This document shows positions 1 through 11,325 of a stretch of 64,000 nucleotides of DNA, piece by piece. The stretch covers positions 219,323 to 283,322 of the forward strand of contig MU128949.1 of assembly GCA_014904985.1 (NCBI GenBank), in the 5' to 3' direction. The position numbers and the translations under genes were made by a program. The stretch is from Hydnum rufescens UP504. Its lineage: Eukaryota; Basidiomycota; Agaricomycetes; Cantharellales; Hydnaceae. The notes beneath the pieces were generated by a model. It was not told the DNA's origin, searched no databases, and was given only the letters and a program-made list of their open reading frames with translations. The first letter of the stretch is position 1, and every line of letters starts with the position of its first letter.

Positions 1-3000
1 GAGATGAGGAACAGCATGGCCAAAAATTGTTGGGCCACCTTGAGAGTGGGGGTGTTGAAAAGCTGTGATTTGGGCACATAGCATGCACCCACACACAGCT
101 TGAACAACAACCCCCTTCCTCCTGGGGGACCACATGAGGGCAGGGGGAGAGGATGGAGATAGTGAGATGAGGAATGATCAGATTGCTTTGTAAATAGGCT
201 TGAATAATGTGGACAAACAGGACAAATCCAGCAAGCCTGAGAGCTCCTGAAATGGCCAATATTTGGTCATCCCAGCTGCTGTTGAGTGGAAGGTGAAGTG
301 AATGTGGTCATGGATTCTCTTGAGGTAGGCTTGTTGGACAGCTGAGATTTGGGCACACAGAATGTGCCCACACTCAGCCTGTCTGACAAAGCCATGGCCC
401 TGGTGGGACCTGGGACTGTCCCATTTGAAGTACAGTGAGTGTTGAAACAGTGGACTCAACACTGGCAGTTGCCACAGTCAGCAAAGTGCCCATGTACACA
501 GTTGTGCAGCAATATTGCTAGCATTAATGTTGGTGATTCCATTGTCACATTGTGTTTTTCCTCTTTATGTCCATCTACCTATTTTGGTGTGCAGCATTAC
601 TGTGTATGCATATATGTATGTATACTGTACTCTTGTAACCAACTATTCCCAATTTTGGAGCATGACACAGAAATTTGCATCTGGGGCCCCCCCAGGACCA
701 TTCACAACACAATGTGATGTGTGACATGAGGCAAATTCATTCATTCTGGGACATCTCAGCAATTAGGGGCATAGCCTCTCAACTGGTACTGGTCAAGCAG
801 GAACAAAGATCTTATTGATTCCCATCACCTAGGCCATGTAAGGCTACTAGTACATGGGGCTCTTCCCTTGGGGTTCTCAATGAGTGTGACCATGCCCCCA
901 AAGCCAGTTTACACCTTGTGTGATGTGTGACAATGACCAGATTTGGTTCAATTCACAGGGGTGTGTGACTGTGTGACTGAATAGTTGGTCATAAGGTAGT
1001 ATTAGCCTCCAGACCTCTTCCTCAGGTCTTTCCCCAATGTCTATTTCAATATGTACAGGACATGTACTGCCATTATGTACATTCCTGCAGCCATGGGGCA
1101 GGGACAATATTTTAAATGAGATATATATATATTAGAAGATGGGAGGCCACCAGCAGTAGTCAAGGCTCCACTGAGTGGTGAAGAAATGGACTTATTTATA
1201 TTTTCTCAGAGACAATGGAGTGGCAGTTGCCCTCCACTCTGGGAGACCATCTGAATAACATGATTCCAGCAAGACCTGAATACTCAGACATTGGGAGCAG
1301 ATTCACTATGCCTATCACAACCAGGTTTGTTCTTTTCTCCACAACAAATGTTGTATCAGGCTCTAGTACAATCTGGATATGGGGATAGTATCCACCTTCA
1401 GTCATGTGAGCACATATCCTCAATGAGATCCAAGCCTTGTCACATGTCACACAATCCCATGAACTGAGTTTCAGAGATATGGGGAGGTCACCCAATATTA
1501 AAGCACCCCTGGATCTGAGTGCCTCTATGCATTAGGAAATCCCCAATAGCTCTTACACTGGATTTCTGGATGTTCTTTTGAGTGCTCAATATTTAAATAT
1601 TGAGCACTCAAAAGAACATCCAGAAATCCAGTGTAAGAGCTATTGGGGATTTCCTAATGCATAGAGGCACTCAGATCCAGGGGTGCTTTAATATTGGGTG
1701 ACCTCCCCATATCTCTGAAACTCAGTTCATGGGATTGTGTGACATGTGACAAGGCTTGGATCTCATTGAGGATATGTGCTCACATGACTGAAGGTGGATA
1801 CTATCCCCATATCCAGATTGTACTAGAGCCTGATACAACATTTGTTGTGGAGAAAAGAACAAACCTGGTTGTGATAGGCATAGTGAATCTGCTCCCAATG
1901 TCTGAGTATTCAGGTCTTGCTGGAATCATGTTATTCAGATGGTCTCCCAGAGTGGAGGGCAACTGCCACTCCATTGTCTCTGAGAAAATATAAATAAGTC
2001 CATTTCTTCACCACTCAGTGGAGCCTTGACTACTGCTGGTGGCCTCCCATCTTCTAATATATATATATCTCATTTAAAATATTGTCCCTGCCCATGGCTG
2101 CAGGAATGTACATAATGGCAGTACATGTCCTGTACATATTGAAATAGACATTGGGGAAAGACCTGAGGAAGAGGTCTGGAGGCTAATACTACCTTATGAC
2201 CAACTATTCAGTCACACAGTCACACACCCCTGTGAATTGAACCAAATCTGGTCATTGTCACACATCACACAAGGTGTAAACTGGCTTTGGGGGCATGGTC
2301 ACACTCATTGAGAACCCCAAGGGAAGAGCCCCATGTACTAGTAGCCTTACATGGCCTAGGTGATGGGAATCAATAAGATCTTTGTTCCTGCTTGACCAGT
2401 ACCAGTTGAGAGGCTATGCCCCTAATTGCTGAGATGTCCCAGAATGAATGAATTTGCCTCATGTCACACATCACATTGTGTTGTGAATGGTCCTGGGGGG
2501 GCCCCAGATGCAAATTTCTGTGTCATGCTCCAAAATTGGGAATAGTTGGTTACAAGAGTACAGTATACATACATATATGCATACACAGTAATGCTGCACA
2601 CCAAAATAGGTAGATGGACATAAAGAGGAAAAACACAATGTGACAATGGAATCACCAACATTAATGCTAGCAATATTGCTGCACAACTGTGTACATGGGC
2701 ACTTTGCTGACTGTGGCAACTGCCAGTGTTGAGTCCACTGTTTCAACACTCACTGTACTTCAAATGGGACAGTCCCAGGTCCCACCAGGGCCATGGCTTT
2801 GTCAGACAGGCTGAGTGTGGGCACATTCTGTGTGCCCAAATCTCAGCTGTCCAACAAGCCTACCTCAAGAGAATCCATGACCACATTCACTTCACCTTCC
2901 ACTCAACAGCAGCTGGGATGACCAAATATTGGCCATTTCAGGAGCTCTCAGGCTTGCTGGATTTGTCCTGTTTGTCCACATTATTCAAGCCTATTTACAA

Positions 3001-3187
3001 AGCAATCTGATCATTCCTCATCTCACTATCTCCATCCTCTCCCCCTACCCTCATGTGGTCCCCCAGGAGGAAGGGGGTTGTTGTTCAAGCTGTGTGTGGG
3101 TGCATGCTATGTTCCCAAATCACAGCTTTTCAACACCCCCACTCTCAAGGTGGTCCAACAATTTTTGGCCATGCTGTTCCTCATCTC
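1..3187. repeat. Giant palindrome 1 (left end outside window)
   Basis: Bases 1-1594 are repeated in reverse complement at 1595-3187. The centre is CAATATTTAAATATTG (1587-1602) with no spacer. Base i pairs with about 3189-i near the centre and 3188-i outward, because of a one-base difference in a G run near 1094 / 2095. Open frames on the two arms translate to identical peptides, so the arms are almost identical. The left arm leaves the window, so the full size is unknown. The arms are CpG-poor and carry no recognisable protein. This could be a foldback element, a head-to-head duplication, or an assembly artefact. Confidence 0.9.
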
Positions 3188-3740
3188 CTCCTGCCCTCCC
3201 ACTCAACGTCACCTGGAATCCTCAAATCTTAACCAAATTGGGTGTTCGTAGGCTTGTTGGAATTGCCTTGTTTGTCTGCATCTTTCAAGCCTATTTACAA
3301 AACAGTCTGATCACTCCTCATCTCACTATCTCAATCCTCTCCCCCTACCCTCATGTGGTCCCCCAAGGGGAAGGGGGTTGTTGTTCAAGCTGTGTGTGGG
3401 TGCATTCTATGCACCCAAATCACAGCTTTTCAACACCCCCACTCTCAAGGTGGTCTGACAATTTTTGGCCATGCTGTTCCTCATCTCCTCCTGCCCTCCC
3501 ACTCAACATCACCTGGAATCCTCAAATATTAACCAAATTGGGTGTTCGTAGGCTTGTTGGAATCGCCCCATTCATCCACATCTTTTAAGCCCATTTACAA
3601 AGCAATCCAATCATCCCTCATCTCACTATCCCCATCCTCTCCCACTGCCCTCATGTGGTCCCCCAGGGGGATGGGGGTTGTTGTTCAAGCTGTGTGTGGG
3701 TGAATTCTGTGCACCCAAATCACAGCTTTTCAACACCCCT
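2941..3740. repeat. 300-bp tandem repeat array
   Basis: Units of exactly 300 bp start at 3001, 3301 and 3601 (the last partial, to about 3740). A diverged piece of a preceding unit is seen at 2941-3000. Landmarks recur at the same offset, for example TTGTTGTTCAAGCTGTGTG at 3078, 3378 and 3678. Because 300 is a multiple of three, one frame stays open through two units (2929-3588), but the peptide has no recognisable domain. The first unit overlaps the right arm of palindrome 1; its mirror occupies 1-187. Confidence 0.9.
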
Positions 3741-4785
3741 TTCCCTGGTGGAGGCAATGGATCATCCCTGTGTTCTCCATGTATCATCATAATTAGTCTC
3801 CATATGTGTCAATGTCTATCAGAGTACAAAATCACTCATTATAACCCATTGTGGCTATCCCTGATAATGCTGTGTTGCCTGCTGACCCCAAGGCCCACAT
3901 TCCCCTGGTTTCCAGACCCCCTCCCACTACCCCCATGTGGTTCCCCCTCCATGTAGTATTGATATTGGCTGAAGTTGAATTTCTCTTAAGGTCAATTTGA
4001 TCATTGTCAATTGACATCAAAGAAAATCAGTCCTCCTTAGGCCACTGAAATGACCTCAAATGGTACACCTTTTGAGGTCAGCCCAAGTGGCTGACCAAGG
4101 TGGTCTTAACCTCTTCAGCATTCAGAAAAGGTGGGGCAAGATTCATCCTCTTCCCATTGTGCCCTGGGGTTGAATAATATTTATGATTAGAACATGAACA
4201 ACAGTAAATTACATTTCTTACACATACCTGCCTTGCAGGCATGATCTCGGCTTTTATGCAGGGCATCATATGATGTGGCCTTGTCTTCAGAACAGCTAGA
4301 TGAAGGGAGAAGCTTAGTGTGTTCTGCAGCTTCAGCTGGGGGATTCATAGTAGTGTAGTGGGAGTCAGTTTCTTGTTATGGATTAACCTGTATTCTGTCC
4401 TGGAAATGACATCATATGTATCTATCATATATGTTATGCCCCAGGTGCCTGAACACACCAGTCATGATCCACTGCAAGGACATAAGTCAAGTCTAGTTAT
4501 CAATAAGAAAAGTGAAGGGGTCACAAGGCCTGAGTAAATGTGTATTATTTACAAACAAAAACCAGGTTTACATCCTCACCATTTCTTGGTGAGATACAGG
4601 TGGCTTTTAATGATACTTCAGTCACCATGAACTCTTTCATTCTCTAAGCATTACTTCAGTCAAGACTAAGAATCGATATGAAGGAGGCCACACACTGGTC
4701 AAAATTCATGGGTGGTGTCAGAAAACACCAGACATGAGAAAAGCTAATAACTGTGGTGGTGGGCAAGACACACCCTGAGAGCATT
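3741..4785. other. CpG-poor repeat-like DNA, no gene seen
   Basis: The composition matches the palindromes (very few CG dinucleotides). Only short uninformative frames occur. It may be the outer part of the element that contains palindrome 1, whose mirror would lie left of the window. Confidence 0.5.
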
Positions 4786-5095
4786 TTAGTTGGCATGGGC
4801 GCATGTGCCTTGGCCTTCAAGAGCCTTGATGATATGAAGGACCTCCTCTATGGCATCACTACACTCATGCTCTTCACCACGTTTCCAGTCATCATGCTCG
4901 ACGATGATGATGCTAACGAGCCCGAGTTTTTTGAGATATACCATGCCATGACATATACTTTCGAGCTGAATGTGGTTGCACACATCAGCACTGCCAGGCC
5001 ATGTGTTACCCTCACTCCCATGGTTGGGATGCATGTCAAATTTGGTGAGATCAACCATCATTGGGCTTTCCTCCCTCAGGAGAATATCCCGCGTG
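4786..5095 (-). pseudogene. N-acetylglutamate synthase (Arg2-type) gene fragment
   Basis: Reading the minus strand from about 5095 down to the stop at 4786 gives a frame of about 100 residues. Its centre (QLESI, GMVYLKKLGLVSIIIVEHDD) resembles the amino-acid-kinase-like region of fungal N-acetylglutamate synthase, the first enzyme of arginine synthesis. That is far shorter than the roughly 600-700 residue enzyme; the N-terminal mitochondrial part and the C-terminal acetyltransferase domain are missing. Several positions where the family usually has Arg read His or Cys (ICHGM, TCAHAN), as expected from CG to TG/CA mutation. It sits in CpG-poor DNA between two giant palindromes, so it is probably a captured or stranded gene piece. 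The plus-strand frame over the same bases (4753-5211) is judged a shadow. Confidence 0.65.
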
Positions 5096-5474
5096 AGTCA
5101 TACTTGTTCATTTATGTGATGTATGTCCTTCACTGCATCAGCCTTGCACACATTGAGTACAGCCTGAAGACAGAGGAAAACTTCATGCACACAAGAGGTA
5201 CTGTTTGTTAACTCATGGCAGGTACATTTATAGTGGTAATCATGTGTTCACACAAGATGGGGGAAGCATATGTGGTGATGTTGGTTTGGTTCTACTGACT
5301 GGTGGGTGAAGACAGCTGCTTGAGTCTAAATTAGCACTGTTCTATCACTCTATATTGATGCTCCATCTGAGCATGTTGCTGCAAGGGTCAGGGTAACCTT
5401 TGAATTCAGCATCATTGGATGAACTCAAGAAGATGTTCTGAACAGGATTTGGGTTCTGTTTATATGCAAGCATT
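5096..5474. other. No gene recognised
   Basis: Short stretch between the N-acetylglutamate synthase fragment and the left target-site repeat of palindrome 2. I could not extend the synthase homology into it with confidence. Confidence 0.5.
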
Positions 5475-5482
5475 TATTGGTA
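5475..5482. repeat. Left target-site duplication TATTGGTA
   Basis: The 8 bases abut the left terminus (CACCTCAG) of palindrome 2 and are repeated in the same orientation at 10560-10567 after the right terminus (CTGAGGTG). This is the expected footprint of transposition. Confidence 0.85.
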
Positions 5483-5595
5483 CACCTCAGTCACCCCATC
5501 CTGAGGGCCTCATGAGGCCCTTATTTGGGGGGGTGGGGGAGGCCCTCATGAGGGGTTTTTGAATAGGTAGTATGGTGGTGTTCCAGTTCCTATTC

Positions 5596-5815
5596 TGTGT
5601 AGCTACACTTCTATTTGAATGTAGCTACATTGGGGGTCTGGGGGCGGAGCCCCCAAGAGCTCTTGGGTAGTGTTGCTACATTTGTATAGCTCAATATTGG
5701 TGGGAGTTCTAAATACCTACCACACTAGCCCACTATTGTAGTGTAGCAACAGTGAATCTTGCTACATCTAGATGTAGCTACACAGAGACTTCCATTGTGT
5801 AGCTCCACTATTGAA
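5596..5815. repeat. Subterminal TGTAGCTACA-type motif cluster, left arm
   Basis: Several copies of the self-complementary motif TGTAGCTACA and near variants (TGTTGCTACA, TGTAGCAACA, TGTAGCTCCA) lie 110-330 bp inside the left end. Arrays of short subterminal motifs are typical transposase-binding regions of cut-and-paste elements; that role here is inference. Confidence 0.7.
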
Positions 5816-6308
5816 TATCAAAAATTGACTCAGTCTTAAAATTTCTCCAAGTCCCAAGTGTCTCAAGAACCATTGGGGACCAAGACACATATTATGTAAT
5901 TATTTCATTGCCTAACCACTCTGTTACCTAATTCTCCTATTACTTAATCAATTACATAATCTAATACTTATATAATCTAGGTTGCATAACCGGCACTTCC
6001 AAGTGCCAGTCATGCAAAGAGAGGGGGGAGCCCTGCCCACCTCAACTAGAAGGGAGGGAGGCTGTGTTAGTGTCATGGGTATCCAGAAAGTTGCTGGGAC
6101 CCAGGGCCCCCTTGTATGGCATGGAGGAAGTGGCACAAACAACACTGGCCCTTAGGCTGGCACTGTTCATGCCACCTCCCCCATGCCACACAAGGGGGCC
6201 CTGGGAGGTGCCAGAGAGTACTAAAAGGGGGCACAGGCCCCTGGGGGTGCACTTGGGGGGATCCTGTAATGGGGGGATGACAGGTTAGTTAAAGAAGTCA
6301 AGGGTAGG

Positions 6309-6341
6309 GCAAAAAGAGCAGCCAGAGGCTGCTCTTTTTGC
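6309..6341. repeat. Perfect 15-bp hairpin nested in left arm
   Basis: GCAAAAAGAGCAGCC (6309-6323), loop AGA, then its exact reverse complement to 6341. It is a second-order inverted repeat inside the large palindrome. Function unknown. Confidence 0.85.
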
Positions 6342-9300
6342 ACTAGAGTAACTAAGATAATAGTTACTTACCATAACACCACACCCCAGTCTATACTGGG
6401 ATGTGGTGGCTTCTCCTGGGCTCTTGGTAGACGGTAGCAGTGGTGTCGCGCAAAACAAAAACTTTCCGGCAATTGCCGGTAAGTTGAACCCGGGACTCAA
6501 CACCAGCAGTTGCTGGGTTTCAAAGGCAAGCTATAAGAAAGCCTAAATGCAGTAATCAGATAGACCAATTGGGAAGGGTGCATTATATAATACTTCATAA
6601 TAACTGTGGATAATATCCCACATAATACAGTGATTCCTATTTAAGAAAAAGCCTAAATGCAGAAATTGGATGAAGTACATCCAAGATATTTAGAAACAAG
6701 CACTGGGAGGATCATCCTGAAACTAGGCACATAATTATACACTATCTAGGTTCAAAACATATAAAAATTTCAGCCTGCTCCATCTAGAGGTTATTGAGAT
6801 ATGAGGCAAACAAGTTTGAACATTCAAAATTCATTTCCTCCCCCTAAAAAATAGCTGGGGACTTGAAAATTTACACAGAGTATAATGACATAATTTACTA
6901 ATGATGTGCCAAAACTCAGCCCAATATATACACTCTAAGGCAGTGAACTAGACAATGGATACCAGAGGCACTGGAAAGTGCTGAAAAATACCCACTGGGC
7001 AGATCATTATGAAACTTGGCAGGTGATCAGACACTGCTTAGGCAAAAACCATATTTGATTTTCAGTTAAATCCATGCAGTAGGTGTAGAGATATGAGGCA
7101 AATAGGTTTCAACATTGAAAACTGATTTACTCCCCCTACAGACAAGATGTGGACTTGAAATTTTACATGGAGTATGATCATGTAATTAAATAAATATTAG
7201 CCAAGAATCAGCTTATTTTGTTTACTTCTAGGCATTGAACTCCCTTTTCAGGCAAAAAGGGAACAACAGCCTACCATAGATGTAAAACACTCCACATTAG
7301 GACCAAACTAGGTGTAATAAGCTTATAATATTATAACACTGACTATATCCAAAAATAGAATGCATTGGATGTGTGGAAGTGGTTGAAATTGAGGGGGGGG
7401 GGGGAGGAAGATCAAAAGTCAATTATACAAGATGTAGAACAGAGGTGGCTCTGATACTATGTCACTAGTTTAATACATATATGGGGAGTGTACATACCAA
7501 ATATCAGCCTGATTGGACTCCATTTAGGCACTATTCCACAGCACTCCCCCCTAAATAACAATTTCCTCCCCAGAGCCTTCCATACATGCAATGGCCCTGA
7601 AAATTTGCCCTTGGGTCATCCAAATGCATTCATAACATCCCCCAAAATTTCAGATTCATGACTCCAGTGTGAGAGTTTCCATAATATTTTCAAGTTTCAC
7701 TGACATACCCCCTCCAGTTGGGGCACTTCCAGAGCTCCAATCACTCCCATTTTTTGTAGACCACAGCTGGTCACTATTTGAGGCTCAGGCCCAAAATTTC
7801 GGCCCATTCTAAGCACTTTTGATATTGGTCACATGATCAAGATCCTTTCCTCCCCCTGCTTCACTCAGTGATCCAATTTGTATGGACTTTGTTTCCATCT
7901 GTAGTAGTAGTATGTGACAGTGTATGATTCAAGTTTCAGGACATTCCATGCAGTATTCATTGAGTTATTCAAGAAACATTCCAGATCAATTCAATCCAGG
8001 GGTCAGAATGGCAGCATCTCACTAGATACTGCTGTTCTGACCCCTGGATTGAATTGATCTGGAATGTTTCTTGAATAACTCAATGAATACTGCATGGAAT
8101 GTCCTGAAACTTGAATCATACACTGTCACATACTACTACTACAGATGGAAACAAAGTCCATACAAATTGGATCACTGAGTGAAGCAGGGGGAGGAAAGGA
8201 TCTTGATCATGTGACCAATATCAAAAGTGCTTAGAATGGGCCGAAATTTTGGGCCTGAGCCTCAAATAGTGACCAGCTGTGGTCTACAAAAAATGGGAGT
8301 GATTGGAGCTCTGGAAGTGCCCCAACTGGAGGGGGTATGTCAGTGAAACTTGAAAATATTATGGAAACTCTCACACTGGAGTCATGAATCTGAAATTTTG
8401 GGGGATGTTATGAATGCATTTGGATGACCCAAGGGCAAATTTTCAGGGCCATTGCATGTATGGAAGGCTCTGGGGAGGAAATTGTTATTTAGGGGGGAGT
8501 GCTGTGGAATAGTGCCTAAATGGAGTCCAATCAGGCTGATATTTGGTATGTACACTCCCCATATATGTATTAAACTAGTGACATAGTATCAGAGCCACCT
8601 CTGTTCTACATCTTGTATAATTGACTTTTGATCTTCCTCCCCCCCCCCCTCAATTTCAACCACTTCCACACATCCAATGCATTCTATTTTTGGATATAGT
8701 CAGTGTTATAATATTATAAGCTTATTACACCTAGTTTGGTCCTAATGTGGAGTGTTTTACATCTATGGTAGGCTGTTGTTCCCTTTTTGCCTGAAAAGGG
8801 AGTTCAATGCCTAGAAGTAAACAAAATAAGCTGATTCTTGGCTAATATTTATTTAATTACATGATCATACTCCATGTAAAATTTCAAGTCCACATCTTGT
8901 CTGTAGGGGGAGTAAATCAGTTTTCAATGTTGAAACCTATTTGCCTCATATCTCTACACCTACTGCATGGATTTAACTGAAAATCAAATATGGTTTTTGC
9001 CTAAGCAGTGTCTGATCACCTGCCAAGTTTCATAATGATCTGCCCAGTGGGTATTTTTCAGCACTTTCCAGTGCCTCTGGTATCCATTGTCTAGTTCACT
9101 GCCTTAGAGTGTATATATTGGGCTGAGTTTTGGCACATCATTAGTAAATTATGTCATTATACTCTGTGTAAATTTTCAAGTCCCCAGCTATTTTTTAGGG
9201 GGAGGAAATGAATTTTGAATGTTCAAACTTGTTTGCCTCATATCTCAATAACCTCTAGATGGAGCAGGCTGAAATTTTTATATGTTTTGAACCTAGATAG

Positions 9301-9700
9301 TGTATAATTATGTGCCTAGTTTCAGGATGATCCTCCCAGTGCTTGTTTCTAAATATCTTGGATGTACTTCATCCAATTTCTGCATTTAGGCTTTTTCTTA
9401 AATAGGAATCACTGTATTATGTGGGATATTATCCACAGTTATTATGAAGTATTATATAATGCACCCTTCCCAATTGGTCTATCTGATTACTGCATTTAGG
9501 CTTTCTTATAGCTTGCCTTTGAAACCCAGCAACTGCTGGTGTTGAGTCCTGGGTTCAACTTACTGGCAATTGCCAGAAAGTTTTTGTTTTGCGCGACGCC
9601 ACTGCTACCGTCTACCAAGAGCCCAGGAGAAGCCACCACATCCCAGTATAGACTGGGGTGTGGTGTTATGGTAAGTAACTATTATCTTAGTTACTCTAGT

Positions 9701-9733
9701 GCAAAAAGAGCAGCCTCTGGCTGCTCTTTTTGC
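9701..9733. repeat. Perfect 15-bp hairpin nested in right arm
   Basis: Mirror copy of the 6309-6341 hairpin, identical in both stems. Confidence 0.85.
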
Positions 9734-10226
9734 CCTACCCTTGACTTCTTTAACTAACCTGTCATCCCCCCATTACAGGATCCCCCCAGGTGCACCCCCA
9801 GGGGCCTGTGCCCCCTTTTAGTACTCTCTGGCACCTCCCAGGGCCCCCTTGTGTGGCATGGGGGAGGTGGCATGAACAGTGCCAGCCTAAGGGCCAGTGT
9901 TGTTTGTGCCACTTCCTCCATGCCATACAAGGGGGCCCTGGGTCCCAGCAACTTTCTGGATACCCATGACACTAACACAGCCTCCCTCCCTTCTAGTTGA
10001 GGTGGGCAGGGCTCCCCCCTCTCTTTGCATGACTGGCACTTGGAAGTGCCGGTTATGCAACCTAGATTATATAAGTATTAGATTATGTAATTGATTAAGT
10101 AATAGGAGAATTAGGTAACAGAGTGGTTAGGCAATGAAATAATTACATAATATGTGTCTTGGTCCCCAATGGTTCTTGAGACACTTGGGACTTGGAGAAA
10201 TTTTAAGACTGAGTCAATTTTTGATA

Positions 10227-10446
10227 TTCAATAGTGGAGCTACACAATGGAAGTCTCTGTGTAGCTACATCTAGATGTAGCAAGATTCACTGTTGCTACA
10301 CTACAATAGTGGGCTAGTGTGGTAGGTATTTAGAACTCCCACCAATATTGAGCTATACAAATGTAGCAACACTACCCAAGAGCTCTTGGGGGCTCTGCCC
10401 CCAGACCCCCAATGTAGCTACATTCAAATAGAAGTGTAGCTACACA
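10227..10446. repeat. Subterminal TGTAGCTACA-type motif cluster, right arm
   Basis: Mirror image of the cluster at 5596-5815, at the same distance from the right terminus. Confidence 0.7.
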
Positions 10447-10559
10447 GAATAGGAACTGGAACACCACCATACTACCTATTCAAAAACCCCTCATGAGGGC
10501 CTCCCCCACCCCCCCAAATAAGGGCCTCATGAGGCCCTCAGGATGGGGTGACTGAGGTG

Positions 10560-10567
10560 TATTGGTA
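10560..10567. repeat. Right target-site duplication TATTGGTA
   Basis: Exact copy of the 8 bases at 5475-5482, directly after CTGAGGTG. Together they define the inserted segment as 5483-10559. Confidence 0.85.
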
Positions 10568-11195
10568 TCAGACAAGGAGGGGTCAATCATTCATGTCTTC
10601 CCCAAATTGATTGAAAGTCATGGCCTCAGAGCAACCAGATAGGACATACATCCATTTTTTGTTTGAGAGGCATCCAGCCCAGATGGGAATTCAATAGTGT
10701 TGTACCAGTGGGATTGGACATACAATGTGAGGAGCACTTGTACTGTACTGTCGCAAGAATGCACTATTGAAGGTGCCAAGAGACTGGACCACAGGAATCA
10801 AATATGAGAGACCAAATTCAACAACCAAGGCAAAAACCGGGACGGGGGAAGGGAGGGCATCAACTTGGACAAGGGAGAATGCACCCGTGACCATCTATAC
10901 AAATGCCCTTATAATGGTCATAACTTTCTGTGTCCAATGATGAAGCTGAGGCCAAGTTCTTGGGGGAGAATTTGAGGCAGGAAGAGGTGATGTGCTGCAG
11001 TGAAGGCGGTAAACCTAGTCCAGGATGTAGTACAGTCGGAGCTGGAGAATGGAGGCATGCCCAGAAAGCCGTGTACAGGTAATGCAAACATTTTCAATAC
11101 CCAGAGAGGTAACCATGGACCTTGCTTGCTTCTTGCCTTATCATCTGTCGACATAGTTACTCTGAAGTACGGGTGAAGCCAAAGCTGCACTGCCA
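10568..11195. other. No gene recognised
   Basis: Right flank of palindrome 2. CpG becomes more common from about 10.75 kb. Only short frames, none with a recognisable domain. Confidence 0.5.
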
Positions 11196-11325
11196 TGGAA
11201 GCACAGCCATGGACACACAGCCATGGAAAAAATTCCCAAATAAGGAGATTTTTACATCATGTGATGACAAAATTCCCGCTAGAACCCTCTCTTACTTACG
11301 TAAGAGTCGGGGAATCCAACACTAG
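11196..11325 (+). repeat. Dispersed repeat family, copy 1
   Basis: The stretch from AGCACAGCCATGGACAC to CTCTTACTTACGTAAGAGTC and GGGGA resembles, in reverse complement, the segment at 19697-19800. The motif TTACTTACGTAAG is itself nearly palindromic. It may be the end of a transposable element family. Confidence 0.6.

Larger units (their letters stand above)
5483..10559. mobile_element. Giant foldback transposon-like palindrome (5,077 bp)
   Basis: The whole element is one inverted repeat: base i pairs with 16042-i (16043 near the centre), with arms of about 2.5 kb and a near-zero loop (ATCTCACTAGAT, about 8016-8027). Termini are CACCTCAGTCACC and its complement, bounded by perfect 8-bp direct repeats. 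No transposase or other coding frame is recognisable, so it is non-autonomous. An 8-bp duplication fits hAT, Merlin or P-type cut-and-paste elements; the superfamily cannot be settled from the ends alone. Differences between arms are few and mostly transitions at CpG. A transcript through it would form a very long double-stranded RNA. Confidence 0.88.

Noticed and set aside
178..3010. Several paired open frames (94, 92, 69 and 99 codons) on both strands as possible genes
   Set aside because: They are mirror copies produced by the palindrome, lack domains, and have repeat composition.
3001..3740. CRISPR-like array
   Set aside because: The repeats are contiguous 300-bp units without spacers, in a eukaryotic genome.
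4753..5211. Plus-strand 152-codon frame as a gene
   Set aside because: The minus strand over the same bases carries the N-acetylglutamate synthase similarity, so this frame is a shadow.
6285..6503. Mirror-image 72-74 codon frames (6064-6503 and 9539-9978) as genes
   Set aside because: They lie in the non-coding foldback arms around the hairpin, and no family is recognised.
5483..10559. Helitron or LTR retrotransposon
   Set aside because: There are no direct long terminal repeats, no reverse transcriptase or helicase frames, and the flanking 8-bp duplication fits neither.
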